64,000 bases of DNA from an uncultured Marinifilum sp. (GCF_963677195.1 NZ_OY781918.1:4390923-4454922), one strand, 5' to 3'; positions 14,908 to 25,495 are shown, counted from the first letter of the stretch. The notes: a model not told the origin generated them from the sequence alone. Program-made: numbers and translations.

Positions 14908-16512
14908 ATGTCGAATTCACAAAAAATATCAATAAAAGAAAAATTAGGTTATGCTCTTGGCGATGGCGCAGCTAATATTGCATGGAGAGGAGTAGCTACA
15001 TTTCTTTTTATTTTTTACACCGATGTTTTTGGCCTAGCGCCTGCTGCCGTTGGTGTACTAATGCTTGTAGCACGATCATCCGATGGTATTAGTGATGTTT
15101 TAATGGGTATTGCCGGCGATAGAACCAACACCAAATATGGTAAATTCAGACCCTGGGTTTTATTCACGGCCATTCCGCTAGCAGTAATTTTATCGCTGCT
15201 ATTTACTGCTCCTAATTTTTCTGATACCGGAAAAATTATTTATGCATACACTACCTATATCTTATTCACCTTAATTTATACGGCCAACAATATTCCTTAC
15301 GGAGCCTTAATGGCAGTAATGACTGACGACGATAAAGAAAGAACAAGCATAGGATCATTTAGAATGGTTGGCGCTTTTGCTGGAGGCATGTTAGTACAGG
15401 GAGCATTACTCCTTTTAGTAGCTTGGTACGGAAATATTAATCCTACAATAAACGTTAAAGAGCTAACATTCGACAAATTCGAGCTTACAGTATCTGCGGC
15501 TAAAAATGTAGAGAATGTAAACATTTCAACCAAAGATGGAATCGCAAATTTTATTTGGGCAGATAGCACAAATAAAACAAACTTACCTACTCAAGGCAAA
15601 AGTTTTAGTATAGAGGCGAACAAAAAATACACTTTCATAGTTAAGGGAGAAGAGAATCTAGACAAATCTAAAATTAAAGTTATTGATCAAAAAAGAGGAT
15701 ACAGTAACTCCATTTATTTAATGTCTGTGTTTCTTGCTATTTTCATGATTATTACTTTTTTGAGCACAAAAGAGCGTGTACAACCTCCTAAAGAACAAAA
15801 AAACAATCTTCTAAAAGATCTTAAAGATTTACTTCGAAATAAGCCCTGGCTAGTTCTGCTAACTATTGGATTACTATTTAGCATATACAATTCAATAAAA
15901 CAGGGTATTGTTGTAATTTACTTCTCTCACTATCTGCACAACCAACTATTGGCAGCTTCTTTTATGGTAGCACTTATGTTTGCATCCATTGCAGGAGCAA
16001 TGCTAACTTCCCCATTAAGTAAAACATTTGGTAAAAAGAAACTGTTTACCTACGCTCTTATTTTTTCGGGAGTAACAAATGCAACTATCATTTTTTGCGG
16101 ACCAAATGATTATACGGTAATTTTTATTTTAGGAATATTATCAGAGTTTGCTGCAGCAATATTTCCTACTCTATTCTTTGCTATGCTTGGTGATGCTGCC
16201 GATTATTCTGAATACAAAAATGGACGAAGAGCTACAGGATTAATCTATTCTGCCGGATCTTTTGCCACCAAATTTGGAGGTGGTATTGCTGGTGCAATCA
16301 TAGGATTTATATTAGCAGCCTTCCACTATAACGGACAAGATCATCTGGCAATACAAGGTGCAATTCCTGGCATTAAAATGCTCATGAGTTGGGTACCGGC
16401 AATCATAGCAATTCTAGGCGCAATTTTTATGACTATTTATCCTTTAAACCAAGATAAAATGGATATGATCACTAAAGAATTACAAAGTCGCAGAATAAAA
16501 AATAACGAATAA
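14908..16512 (+). CDS. GPH-family sugar:cation symporter (MFS) with an extra soluble insert
   Basis: Inner-membrane transporter of the glycoside-pentoside-hexuronide/MelB type. It has twelve expected membrane segments, starting KLGYALGDGAANIAWRG and including the loop DRTNTKYGKFRPW characteristic of the family. At 534 residues it is longer than usual, because about 80 hydrophilic residues (about 178-262, roughly 15440-15705) are inserted between two membrane segments. The insert alternates short beta-like strands and ends before SNSIYLMSVFLAIF. It lies between the regulator and GH94 phosphorylase genes, so the cargo is probably cellobiose or a similar disaccharide. The insert may face the periplasm and help capture sugar (inference). 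Confidence 0.92.
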   Translation: MSNSQKISIKEKLGYALGDGAANIAWRGVATFLFIFYTDVFGLAPAAVGVLMLVARSSDGISDVLMGIAGDRTNTKYGKFRPWVLFTAIPLAVILSLLFTAPNFSDTGKIIYAYTTYILFTLIYTANNIPYGALMAVMTDDDKERTSIGSFRMVGAFAGGMLVQGALLLLVAWYGNINPTINVKELTFDKFELTVSAAKNVENVNISTKDGIANFIWADSTNKTNLPTQGKSFSIEANKKYTFIVKGEENLDKSKIKVIDQKRGYSNSIYLMSVFLAIFMIITFLSTKERVQPPKEQKNNLLKDLKDLLRNKPWLVLLTIGLLFSIYNSIKQGIVVIYFSHYLHNQLLAASFMVALMFASIAGAMLTSPLSKTFGKKKLFTYALIFSGVTNATIIFCGPNDYTVIFILGILSEFAAAIFPTLFFAMLGDAADYSEYKNGRRATGLIYSAGSFATKFGGGIAGAIIGFILAAFHYNGQDHLAIQGAIPGIKMLMSWVPAIIAILGAIFMTIYPLNQDKMDMITKELQSRRIKNNE

Positions 16513-16570
16513 TAAGAATATAAAAAGTGTGATACACATTTTATAAAATAAACATTTTAATTAAAGTATT

Positions 16571-19003
16571 ATGAAGTACGGTTTCTTTGATGACACCAAT
16601 AGAGAGTATGTGATAACATCACCAAAAACACCTTTTCCATGGATTAACTATCTGGGAAACAAAGACTTTTTTGGATTGATATCAAATACAGCGGGAGGAT
16701 ACACTTTTTATAAAGATGCGAAATTTAGACGATTAACCAGATATCGCTACAATAATGTACCGATTGATATGGGCGGACGCTACTATTATATAAAAGATGA
16801 AGAGTGCACATGGAATCCCGGATTTAAGCCAACACAAACCCAGTTAGACAAATACGAATGCCGTCATGGACTTAGTTATACTCGTTTCTTAAGTAGTAAA
16901 AATGGACTTTCATCCAATCTACTTTGCTTTATTCCTCTCGATTATATGGGAGAGGTACACCTGCTAAAACTAAAAAACGAAACCGATAAAGCCAAAAAAG
17001 TAAAACTTTTCTCTTATGCAGAATGGTGCCTTTGGAATGCTGAAGATGACATGACCAATTTCCAGAGAAATCTTTCTACTGGAGAAGTAGAAGTGGAAGC
17101 TTCTGCCCTTTATCACAAAACAGAATACAAAGAGAGAAGAAATCATTATGCCTTTTTCTCAGTAAATTCAGACATCGACGGTTTTGATACCGATCGTGAA
17201 ACTTTTATTGGCATGCACAATGGTTTTGATAAACCTCAGGCTGTTGAAAATGGCGAAGCTGGAAACAGTATTGCTCATGGATGGTCACCTGTTGCATCGC
17301 ATTACATCGAAGTTGAACTAAAACCAGGAGAAGAAAAAGACTTTGTTTTCATTCTTGGATATGTAGAAAACATGGAGAATGAAAAATGGGAATCTAAAGG
17401 CGTAATCAACAAAACCAAGGCCAATAAAATGATTGCGAAATTTGATACTACCGAAAAAGTAAATAATGCTTTCGCCGATTTAGAAACTTACTGGTCTCAA
17501 CTGTTAAATAAATTTCAACTAAACAGTAAGGAAAACGAATTAAACAGAATGGTAAACATCTGGAATCAATACCAATGTATGGTTACCTTTAATATGTCGC
17601 GAAGTGCAAGCTTTTTCGAAAGTGGTATTGGCCGTGGCATGGGATTCCGCGATTCTAATCAGGATTTAATTGGTTTTGTACATCAAATACCAGAATTAGC
17701 TCGCGAGCGAATTCTAGATATTGCTGCAACACAATTCGAAGATGGTGGATGTTATCACCAATATCAACCATTAACAAAAATGGGAAATCATGCCTTAGGT
17801 GGTGATTTTAACGACGATCCTCTTTGGTTAATTCTTTCTGTAACTACTTACATTAAAGAAACAGGCGATTTTTCAATTCTTGAAGAACAAGTTCCTTTCG
17901 ATAACGATGTTAGCAAAGCAAAAAGCTTATTCGAACACTTACATGTTTCATTCTACCATGTAGTTAATAATTTAGGCCCTAATAACCTGCCTTTAATTGG
18001 TCGTGCCGACTGGAACGATTGTTTAAACCTAAACTGTTTTTCAAGTAATCCTAATGAGTCCTTCCAAACCACAGGAAACAAAAAAGGAAGAACTGCCGAA
18101 TCGTTAATGATTGCAGGACTTTTCGTAGTTTATGGTAAAGAATATGTTAGCCTATGCAACAAAATCGGTAAAGAAAAAGATGCCAGCGAAGCTCAAAATC
18201 ATGTGAACAACATGATCGAAGCAGTTAAGAAAAATGGCTGGGATGGAGATTGGTACCTAAGAGCTTACGATTATTTTGGCAACAAAGTGGGTTCTAAAGA
18301 AAACGAAGAGGGCAAAATATTTATCGAATCGCAAGGCTGGTGTAGTATGGCCGAAATTGGATCTGAAGATAATATGCCCAAAAAAGCACTAGATAGTGTA
18401 AAAGAAATGCTCGATACTCCTTATGGTATTGTACTAAACAATCCTGCATTTACCGAATATAAAATTGAATATGGCGAAATATCCACTTACCCTGCCGGAT
18501 ACAAAGAAAATGCAGGTATTTTTTGTCACAACAACCCATGGATAATTATTGGCGAAACCTTATTAGGAAGAGGTAATAGGGCCTGGGAATATTTCCGCAA
18601 AATATGCCCTGCTTATCTCGAAGAAATAAGCGAACTACACAAAGTCGAACCTTATGTGTACTGCCAAATGGTAGCCGGAAAAGATGCTTTTAAACCGGGC
18701 GAAGGAAAAAACAGCTGGTTAACAGGAACCGCATCTTGGAATTTCTACGCAATCACTCAATATATTTTAGGCATTCAGCCCGATTACGATGGATTAAGAA
18801 TTGATCCTTGCATTCCAAACGAATGGAAAGAATACACCATTACGCGCCAATTCCGAAGAGCAAGCTACATTATTCAAATATCTAACCCTAAAGGAATTAA
18901 CAAGGGCGTAAAATCGATGGAAGTAGATGGAAAAATAATCGATGGCAATATTATTCCATTATTTAATACAGGTACTCATCAAGTAAAAATCATATTAGAT
19001 TAA
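16571..19003 (+). CDS. GH94 cellobiose phosphorylase-type enzyme
   Basis: Cytoplasmic phosphorylase that splits a beta-glucosyl disaccharide with phosphate to glucose 1-phosphate and free sugar, saving ATP. The 810-residue length and N-terminus (MKYGFFDDTNREYVITSP) match cellobiose phosphorylases. The catalytic-acid motif GRADWNDCLN is present, with Asp480 and Asp483. A super-sandwich domain (about 1-300) precedes the (alpha/alpha)6 barrel (about 320-740). There is no signal peptide. It is placed after the symporter and before the secreted GH9. Cellobiose is the most likely substrate by overall similarity; laminaribiose phosphorylase is less likely. Confidence 0.92.
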   Translation: MKYGFFDDTNREYVITSPKTPFPWINYLGNKDFFGLISNTAGGYTFYKDAKFRRLTRYRYNNVPIDMGGRYYYIKDEECTWNPGFKPTQTQLDKYECRHGLSYTRFLSSKNGLSSNLLCFIPLDYMGEVHLLKLKNETDKAKKVKLFSYAEWCLWNAEDDMTNFQRNLSTGEVEVEASALYHKTEYKERRNHYAFFSVNSDIDGFDTDRETFIGMHNGFDKPQAVENGEAGNSIAHGWSPVASHYIEVELKPGEEKDFVFILGYVENMENEKWESKGVINKTKANKMIAKFDTTEKVNNAFADLETYWSQLLNKFQLNSKENELNRMVNIWNQYQCMVTFNMSRSASFFESGIGRGMGFRDSNQDLIGFVHQIPELARERILDIAATQFEDGGCYHQYQPLTKMGNHALGGDFNDDPLWLILSVTTYIKETGDFSILEEQVPFDNDVSKAKSLFEHLHVSFYHVVNNLGPNNLPLIGRADWNDCLNLNCFSSNPNESFQTTGNKKGRTAESLMIAGLFVVYGKEYVSLCNKIGKEKDASEAQNHVNNMIEAVKKNGWDGDWYLRAYDYFGNKVGSKENEEGKIFIESQGWCSMAEIGSEDNMPKKALDSVKEMLDTPYGIVLNNPAFTEYKIEYGEISTYPAGYKENAGIFCHNNPWIIIGETLLGRGNRAWEYFRKICPAYLEEISELHKVEPYVYCQMVAGKDAFKPGEGKNSWLTGTASWNFYAITQYILGIQPDYDGLRIDPCIPNEWKEYTITRQFRRASYIIQISNPKGINKGVKSMEVDGKIIDGNIIPLFNTGTHQVKIILD

Positions 19004-19016
19004 ACTTAGTTAAAAG

Positions 19017-20741
19017 ATGAAAATCAAATATTATAACATACCACTTTTGTTTTTTGTTGTTTCGTTAACAGCAACGATTTGTTCTTGTAAAACAAACATA
19101 AAACCAACTCCTGCAAACGAACAACTTATTCTTATCAATCAAGTTGGATATGAATGTAATGCCCCTAAAAAAGCAATGGTTAGAACCAATACAAATCTGT
19201 TTCAGATTAAAAACAGCGAGGGTAAAACAATACTCGAAAAAGCTGCCGAATCGAAACAATTTTGCTCATTATCAGGCGATACAATCCAATCTATCGATTT
19301 TTCAGAATTAACAGATAATGGAACCTATTATATTGTAATAAATGATAGCATCATCTCTAATAAGATAATCATCACAAAAAGACCTTATGCGAAACTTGCA
19401 AAAGCTTCGCTTAAGTCTTTTTATTTTAATCGATCGGGAGTAGAAATCGACAGCATACATGGAGGCAAATGGGCACGTCCGGCTGGTCATCCCGATACTC
19501 TTGTTTATTATCATGCCTCGGCTGCCGACAAAAATCATCCTGAAAATAGCAGTATTTCATCTCCAAAAGGATGGTACGATGCAGGTGATTACAACAAGTA
19601 TATTGTAAATAGCAGCATTTCCACTTATACCTTACTATTGGCTTACAATTCATTTCCAGATTATTTTTCAAAACTTAATGAAAACGTTCCCGAATCGGAA
19701 AATAAAATTCCAGATATACTAGACGAAGCTCTGTACAATTTAAGATGGATGATGAGCATGCAAGATCCTATTGATGGAGGTGTTTACCATAAACTAACTA
19801 CCAAAAATTTTGAAGGTTTTGTAATGCCTCACGAGGCAACCAATAAAAGATACTTAGTGCAAAAAAGCACAGCAGCAAGTCTCGATTTTGCAGCAACAAT
19901 GGCTTATGCTGCTCGTTTATTTCAAAATTACTCAAACGATTTACCTGGCTTGGCCGATTCTTGCTTAATTCAATCGGAAAAAGCCTGGGAATGGGCTGTG
20001 AAAAACCCCAATAGCCTTTACATACAAAGCTCTGATATTAAAACTGGAGCTTACGACGACACAAATTTAACCGACGAATGGTTTTGGGCTGCATGCGAAT
20101 TATATCTGGCAACAGAAAAATCAAAGTATGAAACTAAACTAGCACAAACAAAAACCACAAGTAATACTCCTGCTTGGCAAGAAGTAAGTACTCTTGGTAT
20201 TTTATCGCTTCTTACCTCCAATAAAAAAGACGAATTTGAAGCTCTAAACACAGATTTTATAAAATATACCGACGAATTAATAAAATCTGAAAATAAAAGT
20301 CCCTATCGTACTGCTATTAAAAATTACGTTTGGGGAAGCAACTCTATATTTGCCAATCAAGGCATGTTAAAACTTATTGCATACCAAATTACTAAGAATT
20401 TCAAATACCTGAACTCAGCAAGAGAAAGTTTAGACTATTTGCTTGGCCGAAATGCAACTGCTTATTGCTTTGTAACAGGTTTTGGAAGCTTAAGCCCTCT
20501 TAATATTCACCACCGACCATCTGCTGCCGACTCTGTTAATCAACCAGTTCCAGGCTTCTTAGTTGGTGGGCCAAATTTAATTGTTCGAACCGATTGCGGA
20601 CCTGATATAATCAGATCTGACTACCCTTCTAAATCTTATATTGATAAAGAATGTAGTTATTCCACTAACGAAATTGCAATTAACTGGAATGCTCCTCTTG
20701 TTTTTTTAACCTGCGGAATTGATAAATGCTATGAAAAATAA
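19017..20741 (+). CDS. GH9 endoglucanase, lipoprotein
   Basis: Surface or periplasmic beta-1,4-glucanase. The signal sequence ends in ICSC (Cys24, candidate lipidation site). An N-terminal Ig-like (CelD_N) domain at about 36-120 (QLILINQVGYECNAPKKAMV) precedes the GH9 (alpha/alpha)6 catalytic domain at about 130-570. The catalytic DAGD is at residues 188-191, the conserved His/Arg loop is INIHHRPSAADS, and the C-terminal Glu motif is STNEIAINWNAPL. Length (574) is normal. It starts 13 bp after the GH94 gene, so it is co-transcribed. Cello-oligosaccharides released here would feed SusCD, the symporter and GH94. Confidence 0.93.
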   Translation: MKIKYYNIPLLFFVVSLTATICSCKTNIKPTPANEQLILINQVGYECNAPKKAMVRTNTNLFQIKNSEGKTILEKAAESKQFCSLSGDTIQSIDFSELTDNGTYYIVINDSIISNKIIITKRPYAKLAKASLKSFYFNRSGVEIDSIHGGKWARPAGHPDTLVYYHASAADKNHPENSSISSPKGWYDAGDYNKYIVNSSISTYTLLLAYNSFPDYFSKLNENVPESENKIPDILDEALYNLRWMMSMQDPIDGGVYHKLTTKNFEGFVMPHEATNKRYLVQKSTAASLDFAATMAYAARLFQNYSNDLPGLADSCLIQSEKAWEWAVKNPNSLYIQSSDIKTGAYDDTNLTDEWFWAACELYLATEKSKYETKLAQTKTTSNTPAWQEVSTLGILSLLTSNKKDEFEALNTDFIKYTDELIKSENKSPYRTAIKNYVWGSNSIFANQGMLKLIAYQITKNFKYLNSARESLDYLLGRNATAYCFVTGFGSLSPLNIHHRPSAADSVNQPVPGFLVGGPNLIVRTDCGPDIIRSDYPSKSYIDKECSYSTNEIAINWNAPLVFLTCGIDKCYEK

Positions 20742-20745
20742 AAAA

Positions 20746-20780
20746 TGCCGGAAAGATCTGTTGGCCCTGTCCTTCCGGCA
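20746..20780 (+). promoter_or_regulatory. Intercistronic hairpin between GH9 and susC
   Basis: TGCCGGAAAGA (20746-20756) pairs with TCCTTCCGGCA (20770-20780) with one G-U pair and a 13-nt loop. There is no T tract, so it is not a standard terminator. It begins five bases after the GH9 stop and ends 26 bp before the susC start. It may mark an mRNA processing or stabilising site that lets susCD mRNA accumulate above the upstream genes. Confidence 0.5.
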
Positions 20781-20805
20781 AATAATCCATAACAAATTAA
20801 CGCTA

Positions 20806-23800
20806 ATGAATCATCTCAAATTTATGAAAAAATCTGACAATTCAAGAGCAGCTTTAACCTGCTTGAAGAAAAGGAAGCAAATGAATGGCAATTGGTTATT
20901 TAAACCTGCCCTTCTAATGCTAGCTGTGCTGTTAAATACAGCCTTAGTTTTTGCTCAAAATCCGGACAAAAAAATATCCGGAAAAGTAATCGATTCATCT
21001 GGTATAGGCTTACCAGGTGTTAACATCTCTCTTAAGGGAACCACAACAGGTACAGTTACCAATATCGATGGAGATTACAGTATTACTGCAAATTCCGAAA
21101 ACGTTATTGTATTTAGTTTTATCGGACACACAACACAGGAAATCTTAATAGGCGATAAAACTACAATCAATGTTACAATGCTCGAAGATGCACTAAGTGT
21201 AGACGAAGTTGTTGTAATTGGATATGGTGTTCAAAAGAAAGCCTTAAACACAGGATCTATTTCCAGTGTAAAAGGGGATGAATTACAAAACACTCCAGCT
21301 TCAAGAGCCGATCAGGCAATTCAGGGACGTACAGCTGGTGTATCTGTATTAGCTACTTCGGGTTCGCCAGGAGCAGGAACAAATATTCGTATTCGTGGTG
21401 TTAACTCCAACGGAAATTCGAATCCTTTGTTTATTGTTGATGGAATGAAAACTGGAGATATCAACAATATCGACCCTAGTGATATTGAATCGTTCGACGT
21501 ACTTAAAGATGCTGCCTCGGCTGCTATTTATGGTACCGAAGGTGCAAATGGTGTTATTATTATCACCACCAAATCGGGTAAATCAGGAAAAGGGAAAATT
21601 AGTTACGATTTTCAGTATGGTTTCCAAAGCTCAAGAAGCGATATGGACCTTATGAATGCTAACGAATATCAGCAATGGATGACTGAATCGGGTGCTGGAA
21701 CTGTTGAACAAAACGGTACCGATACCGATTGGTTAGACGAAGTTTTCGAAGTTGCTCCTATGCAAAAACACCACTTAAGCTATACTGGTGGAACAGAAAA
21801 ATCGAGTTATATGATTTCTGGTTCTTACTTTTCACAAAATGGTATTGTAGGCGACGAGAAAGCTAAATATGAAAGATTTACTGCTCGTGTAAATGCTAAA
21901 AGTAGTGTAAAAGAATGGTTAGAAGTTGGTAATAACTTTAGTTTTTCTCATTCTAAACAAAAATATATTGGTGAAGATGATGAGTACAGAAGTGTGGTAA
22001 ACAATGCACTTTTAATTGATCCACTTACTCCGGTTACTTATGATGGAACTCCTGATAATGTACAGAGTTTATTAGATGCAGGAAACACCATTTTACAAGA
22101 TGGAAGCGGACGCTACTATGGTTTAGCTCAATATGTAACTGGTGAAACTGCAAACCCTCTTGCCTTACTCGATACTTATCACAATACAATTACTCAGGAT
22201 AAGATTTTAGGTATGGCTTATGCTACTGTTAAGCCAATTAAAGGTTTATCATTCACCACTCGTGTGGGATTGGATTTAACATACCAAACTCAACATTCGT
22301 GGGCTCCAACTTACTATTTCTCTAGCGAGAACCAAAACTCGGCTACTTCTGTTAGTGATAATATTAACAAATGGTACACATGGTTGTGGGAAAACTTTGC
22401 TACTTACAACACTAAAATTGATGATCATGAATTTACCATTTTAGCCGGTTATTCTGCCGAAGAGAATCAGGAACCAGACTGGACAATGTATTCTGGTCCA
22501 ATGATTGCCGAAGGGGATCAATATGCATATCAAGGTTACACAACTTCCGATGAGTTTGATAGAACTGGTGGTGGTTACATAAATCATACCATGACATCAT
22601 ATTTCGGTCGTTTATCTTACAACTATCAAAACAGATACATGGCTGAATTCTCGATTCGTCGTGATGCTGCAGACGCCTTCCCTACAAACGATAAATCTGC
22701 TGTTTTCTCAGCTGCATCTTTGGGTTGGATTGTTTCTGAAGAAGATTTCTTTGATATTAATGGTATCGACTACTTAAAATTAAGAGGTAGTTGGGGACAG
22801 AATGGTAGTAGAGCCAATCTTCCAGGAAACGAAGATCGTGAATTCTGGACATTTGCAGGAATTCAATATCCCGATGCTACAGATTCATACCAATCTGGTG
22901 CCGAAATTGACAAATTAATCAATCCAGATTTAGTTTGGGAAACTACAGAACAATTAGACCTTGGTTTAGACTTAAGATCATTAAACGGTAAACTGTCTTT
23001 CTCTATGGACTATTACAAAAAGAAAACTAAAGATTTAATTTTCGTAGCTCAGGGCCCATTATCAGTAGGTAACGAATACCCATTTTCTAATGCTGGTTCG
23101 GTAGAAAATAAAGGTTTCGACTTTGAATTAGGATACCGCAACAACGACAATGAGTTTAAATACAGTGTAAACTTAAACTTATCTACTCTCGATAACGAAG
23201 TAACCAAACAAGAAGGATCGCCAATTGCTGGTGATAACCTAAGAGGTTACGACCTTACCTGGTTCGAAAAAGGTTTACCTGTTTGGTACTTTAAAGGTTA
23301 TAAAACCGATGGTATCGATAAAGCAACCGGAGCTCCTAATGTTGTTGATGTAAACAATGACGGAGAAATTTCTGCTGCCGATCAAACTTATATTGGTGAT
23401 CCTCATCCAGACATGCTTTACGGTGCTACTTTTAATGCACAATACAAAGGCTTCGATTTTAACTTGTTTATTCAAGGTTCGAAAGGTAATGATGTATTTA
23501 TGGGATGGTTCCGTTCCGATCGTCCATTCTCGAACAAACCAAAATTCATGTACGATGACAGATGGACTCCAACTAACACAAATGCAAGCAGACCAGCTGC
23601 CGACAATACCAGCGACTATGTTTACCGTAGCGATTTAATGGTATCAGATGGTTCATACATGCGAATCAAACAAATTCAGTTAGGTTATACTCTTCCTAAA
23701 ACTGTAAGTGAGCAAGCAGGTATCGAACGTGCCAGAGTATTTGTTTCTCTTGACGATTTCTTCACATTTACTGATTATGAAGGATTAGATCCTGAGGCAG

Positions 23801-23889
23801 GTAGTTCTACAAATACCAGACAAGGTGTTGATCGTGGTATTTATCCAATTTCCGGTAAAGTAATTTTCGGTGTTTCCGTTAATTTCTAA
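20806..23889 (+). CDS. SusC-type TonB-dependent glycan receptor
   Basis: Outer-membrane pore for oligosaccharides, working with the SusD-like lipoprotein encoded next. The frame is open from within the GH9 gene (20719), but the intercistronic hairpin makes a start at ATG 20806 or 20824 more likely. A basic leader and signal peptide (NGNWLFKPALLMLAVLLNTALVFAQ region, split here for length) end at about residue 50. Then come the carboxypeptidase-regulatory-like domain, the plug (VDEVVVIGYGVQKKA; IRGVNSNGNSNPLFIVDGM) and the barrel, ending with Phe. There is no STN domain, so control is through the NUDIX/AraC-type regulators rather than a sigma/FecR pair. Confidence 0.94.
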   Translation: MNHLKFMKKSDNSRAALTCLKKRKQMNGNWLFKPALLMLAVLLNTALVFAQNPDKKISGKVIDSSGIGLPGVNISLKGTTTGTVTNIDGDYSITANSENVIVFSFIGHTTQEILIGDKTTINVTMLEDALSVDEVVVIGYGVQKKALNTGSISSVKGDELQNTPASRADQAIQGRTAGVSVLATSGSPGAGTNIRIRGVNSNGNSNPLFIVDGMKTGDINNIDPSDIESFDVLKDAASAAIYGTEGANGVIIITTKSGKSGKGKISYDFQYGFQSSRSDMDLMNANEYQQWMTESGAGTVEQNGTDTDWLDEVFEVAPMQKHHLSYTGGTEKSSYMISGSYFSQNGIVGDEKAKYERFTARVNAKSSVKEWLEVGNNFSFSHSKQKYIGEDDEYRSVVNNALLIDPLTPVTYDGTPDNVQSLLDAGNTILQDGSGRYYGLAQYVTGETANPLALLDTYHNTITQDKILGMAYATVKPIKGLSFTTRVGLDLTYQTQHSWAPTYYFSSENQNSATSVSDNINKWYTWLWENFATYNTKIDDHEFTILAGYSAEENQEPDWTMYSGPMIAEGDQYAYQGYTTSDEFDRTGGGYINHTMTSYFGRLSYNYQNRYMAEFSIRRDAADAFPTNDKSAVFSAASLGWIVSEEDFFDINGIDYLKLRGSWGQNGSRANLPGNEDREFWTFAGIQYPDATDSYQSGAEIDKLINPDLVWETTEQLDLGLDLRSLNGKLSFSMDYYKKKTKDLIFVAQGPLSVGNEYPFSNAGSVENKGFDFELGYRNNDNEFKYSVNLNLSTLDNEVTKQEGSPIAGDNLRGYDLTWFEKGLPVWYFKGYKTDGIDKATGAPNVVDVNNDGEISAADQTYIGDPHPDMLYGATFNAQYKGFDFNLFIQGSKGNDVFMGWFRSDRPFSNKPKFMYDDRWTPTNTNASRPAADNTSDYVYRSDLMVSDGSYMRIKQIQLGYTLPKTVSEQAGIERARVFVSLDDFFTFTDYEGLDPEAGSSTNTRQGVDRGIYPISGKVIFGVSVNF

Positions 23890-23928
23890 AAACATTTAGT
23901 TAATATTTTTTCTAAATAAATTTCTAAA

Positions 23929-25467
23929 ATGATGAAATATTCAAAATTATTTAAATATATATTGGGAATTGCAGTTGCCATTTCCAGCACTTCGTGTAAC
24001 GAAGACGAATTTCTTGAGATCGATCCAACAGGAAGTGTAACCAGCGATAATTTCCTAAATACCGAAGATGAAGTAAAGCTGGCTATTGTAGGTGTATACA
24101 ATGCCATGCAAAATAATTTCTCCAGTGGTAGCTGGGCTAGTGTCTATTTTGTAAAAAACCTTCCGGCAGATGATTGTCTAGCCGGATCATCGGAAGGTGA
24201 CCAAACAGGTTATCAAAATATCGATGACTTTGCCATTCAAACCGATAATGATAAATTAAAACTAATTTGGTCTAATTTTTACAAAACAATTAGTTCTACC
24301 AATACAATCATTAACAAAGTTGAGCCCGATACCGATGGTAAAAAAGAAATGATTGCAGAAGCAAAAGCATTAAGAGCATACTCTTATTTTGAGTTAGTAA
24401 CACTTTTTGGCGGTGTTCCTTTAATGACGGTTAATCCAGTTAGTTCTGATGAATATCATCTACCAAGATCAAGTGCTGCTGATGTTTATGCTCAAATTGA
24501 GAAAGATTTTTCGGAAGCAATTACCGATCTTCCTCTTAAGAGTGAATATAGTGCTGCAGATCGTTACCGCATGTCGAAAGGTGCTGCACAAGCTTATTAT
24601 GGAAAAGTTCTTTTATATCAAAAAAAATATGGTGATGCTGCAACTCAACTGGCTGCTGTAATTAGCAGAGGAGAATATGATTTAGAACCTAATTTCGCAG
24701 ATGTTTGGAGTAAAGATTCTGAATTTGGTATAGAATCATTATTTGAAGTTTCATATACATCTCAGGAAGCTTACGATTGGGGTAACTTCCCTTGGGGCGG
24801 TGGCAACGAAAATAATATCGAAGCTCAGCTACAAGGACCTCGAGATGCTGTATTTAATTTGGAAAACTCGAGTCTCGACATTGTAAATGGTTGGGGATTT
24901 AATTCTCCATCTGCTAAAATTGGACAAGCATTTATTGATGCCGGTGATACTGAAAGAAAAAATGCTACCGTATTATCTGCAGCAGATTTTGAAGCAACAG
25001 GCGGTGTAGTAAAAGATCCAAATGCACATGACTACGAAGGCTATATGCGTTTAAAATATGTTACTAAATCTTCTGATACAAGCGAAAGTGGTGTTCCAGA
25101 ATTGAATTACACCATTAACTGGCGTTTGATGCGTTATGCCGATGTATTGCTTATGGCTGCCGAAGCATACCACTTCTCTTCTCAGGATGGATTAGCATTA
25201 ATTGAGCTAAACAAAGTAAGAGATCGTGCTGACTTAGAAGACATTGAAGCATCTGACGATATTTTTCAGGCTATTGTTACAGAAAGACAATTGGAGTTGG
25301 CTTTTGAAGGAAGCCGTTACTGGGATTTAGTACGCTGGGATTTAGCATCTCAGGAGTTAAGTAACTTAGGTTTTACATCCAATAAACACGAATTATTCCC
25401 TATTCCACAAGCTGAGATTATTGCGAACGATGCAATTGAAGAATCAGATCAAAATCCTGGATATTAA
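23929..25467 (+). CDS. SusD/RagB-family glycan-binding lipoprotein
   Basis: Surface lid and binding protein for the SusC pore. A lipoprotein signal ends in ISSTSC (Cys at about residue 23) and is followed by an acidic EDEF stretch that suggests surface export. The SusD fold with TPR-like helices is visible (EAKALRAYSYFELVTLFGG; RLMRYADVLLMAAEAY), as is the C-terminal ERQLELAFEGSRYWDLVRW block typical of the family. Length (512) is normal. The gene starts 39 bp after susC. A strong terminator follows, closing this transcript. Confidence 0.96.
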   Translation: MMKYSKLFKYILGIAVAISSTSCNEDEFLEIDPTGSVTSDNFLNTEDEVKLAIVGVYNAMQNNFSSGSWASVYFVKNLPADDCLAGSSEGDQTGYQNIDDFAIQTDNDKLKLIWSNFYKTISSTNTIINKVEPDTDGKKEMIAEAKALRAYSYFELVTLFGGVPLMTVNPVSSDEYHLPRSSAADVYAQIEKDFSEAITDLPLKSEYSAADRYRMSKGAAQAYYGKVLLYQKKYGDAATQLAAVISRGEYDLEPNFADVWSKDSEFGIESLFEVSYTSQEAYDWGNFPWGGGNENNIEAQLQGPRDAVFNLENSSLDIVNGWGFNSPSAKIGQAFIDAGDTERKNATVLSAADFEATGGVVKDPNAHDYEGYMRLKYVTKSSDTSESGVPELNYTINWRLMRYADVLLMAAEAYHFSSQDGLALIELNKVRDRADLEDIEASDDIFQAIVTERQLELAFEGSRYWDLVRWDLASQELSNLGFTSNKHELFPIPQAEIIANDAIEESDQNPGY

Positions 25468-25495
25468 TAATTACTTTTAATATTTGAATCATACA

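Noticed and set aside
16524..16545. GTGT-GAT-ACAC palindrome before the GH94 gene as a third NUDIX-regulator operator
   Set aside because: Arm spacing is 3 instead of 7 and the TTA/TTT flanks are missing; one short palindrome in AT-rich DNA is weak evidence.
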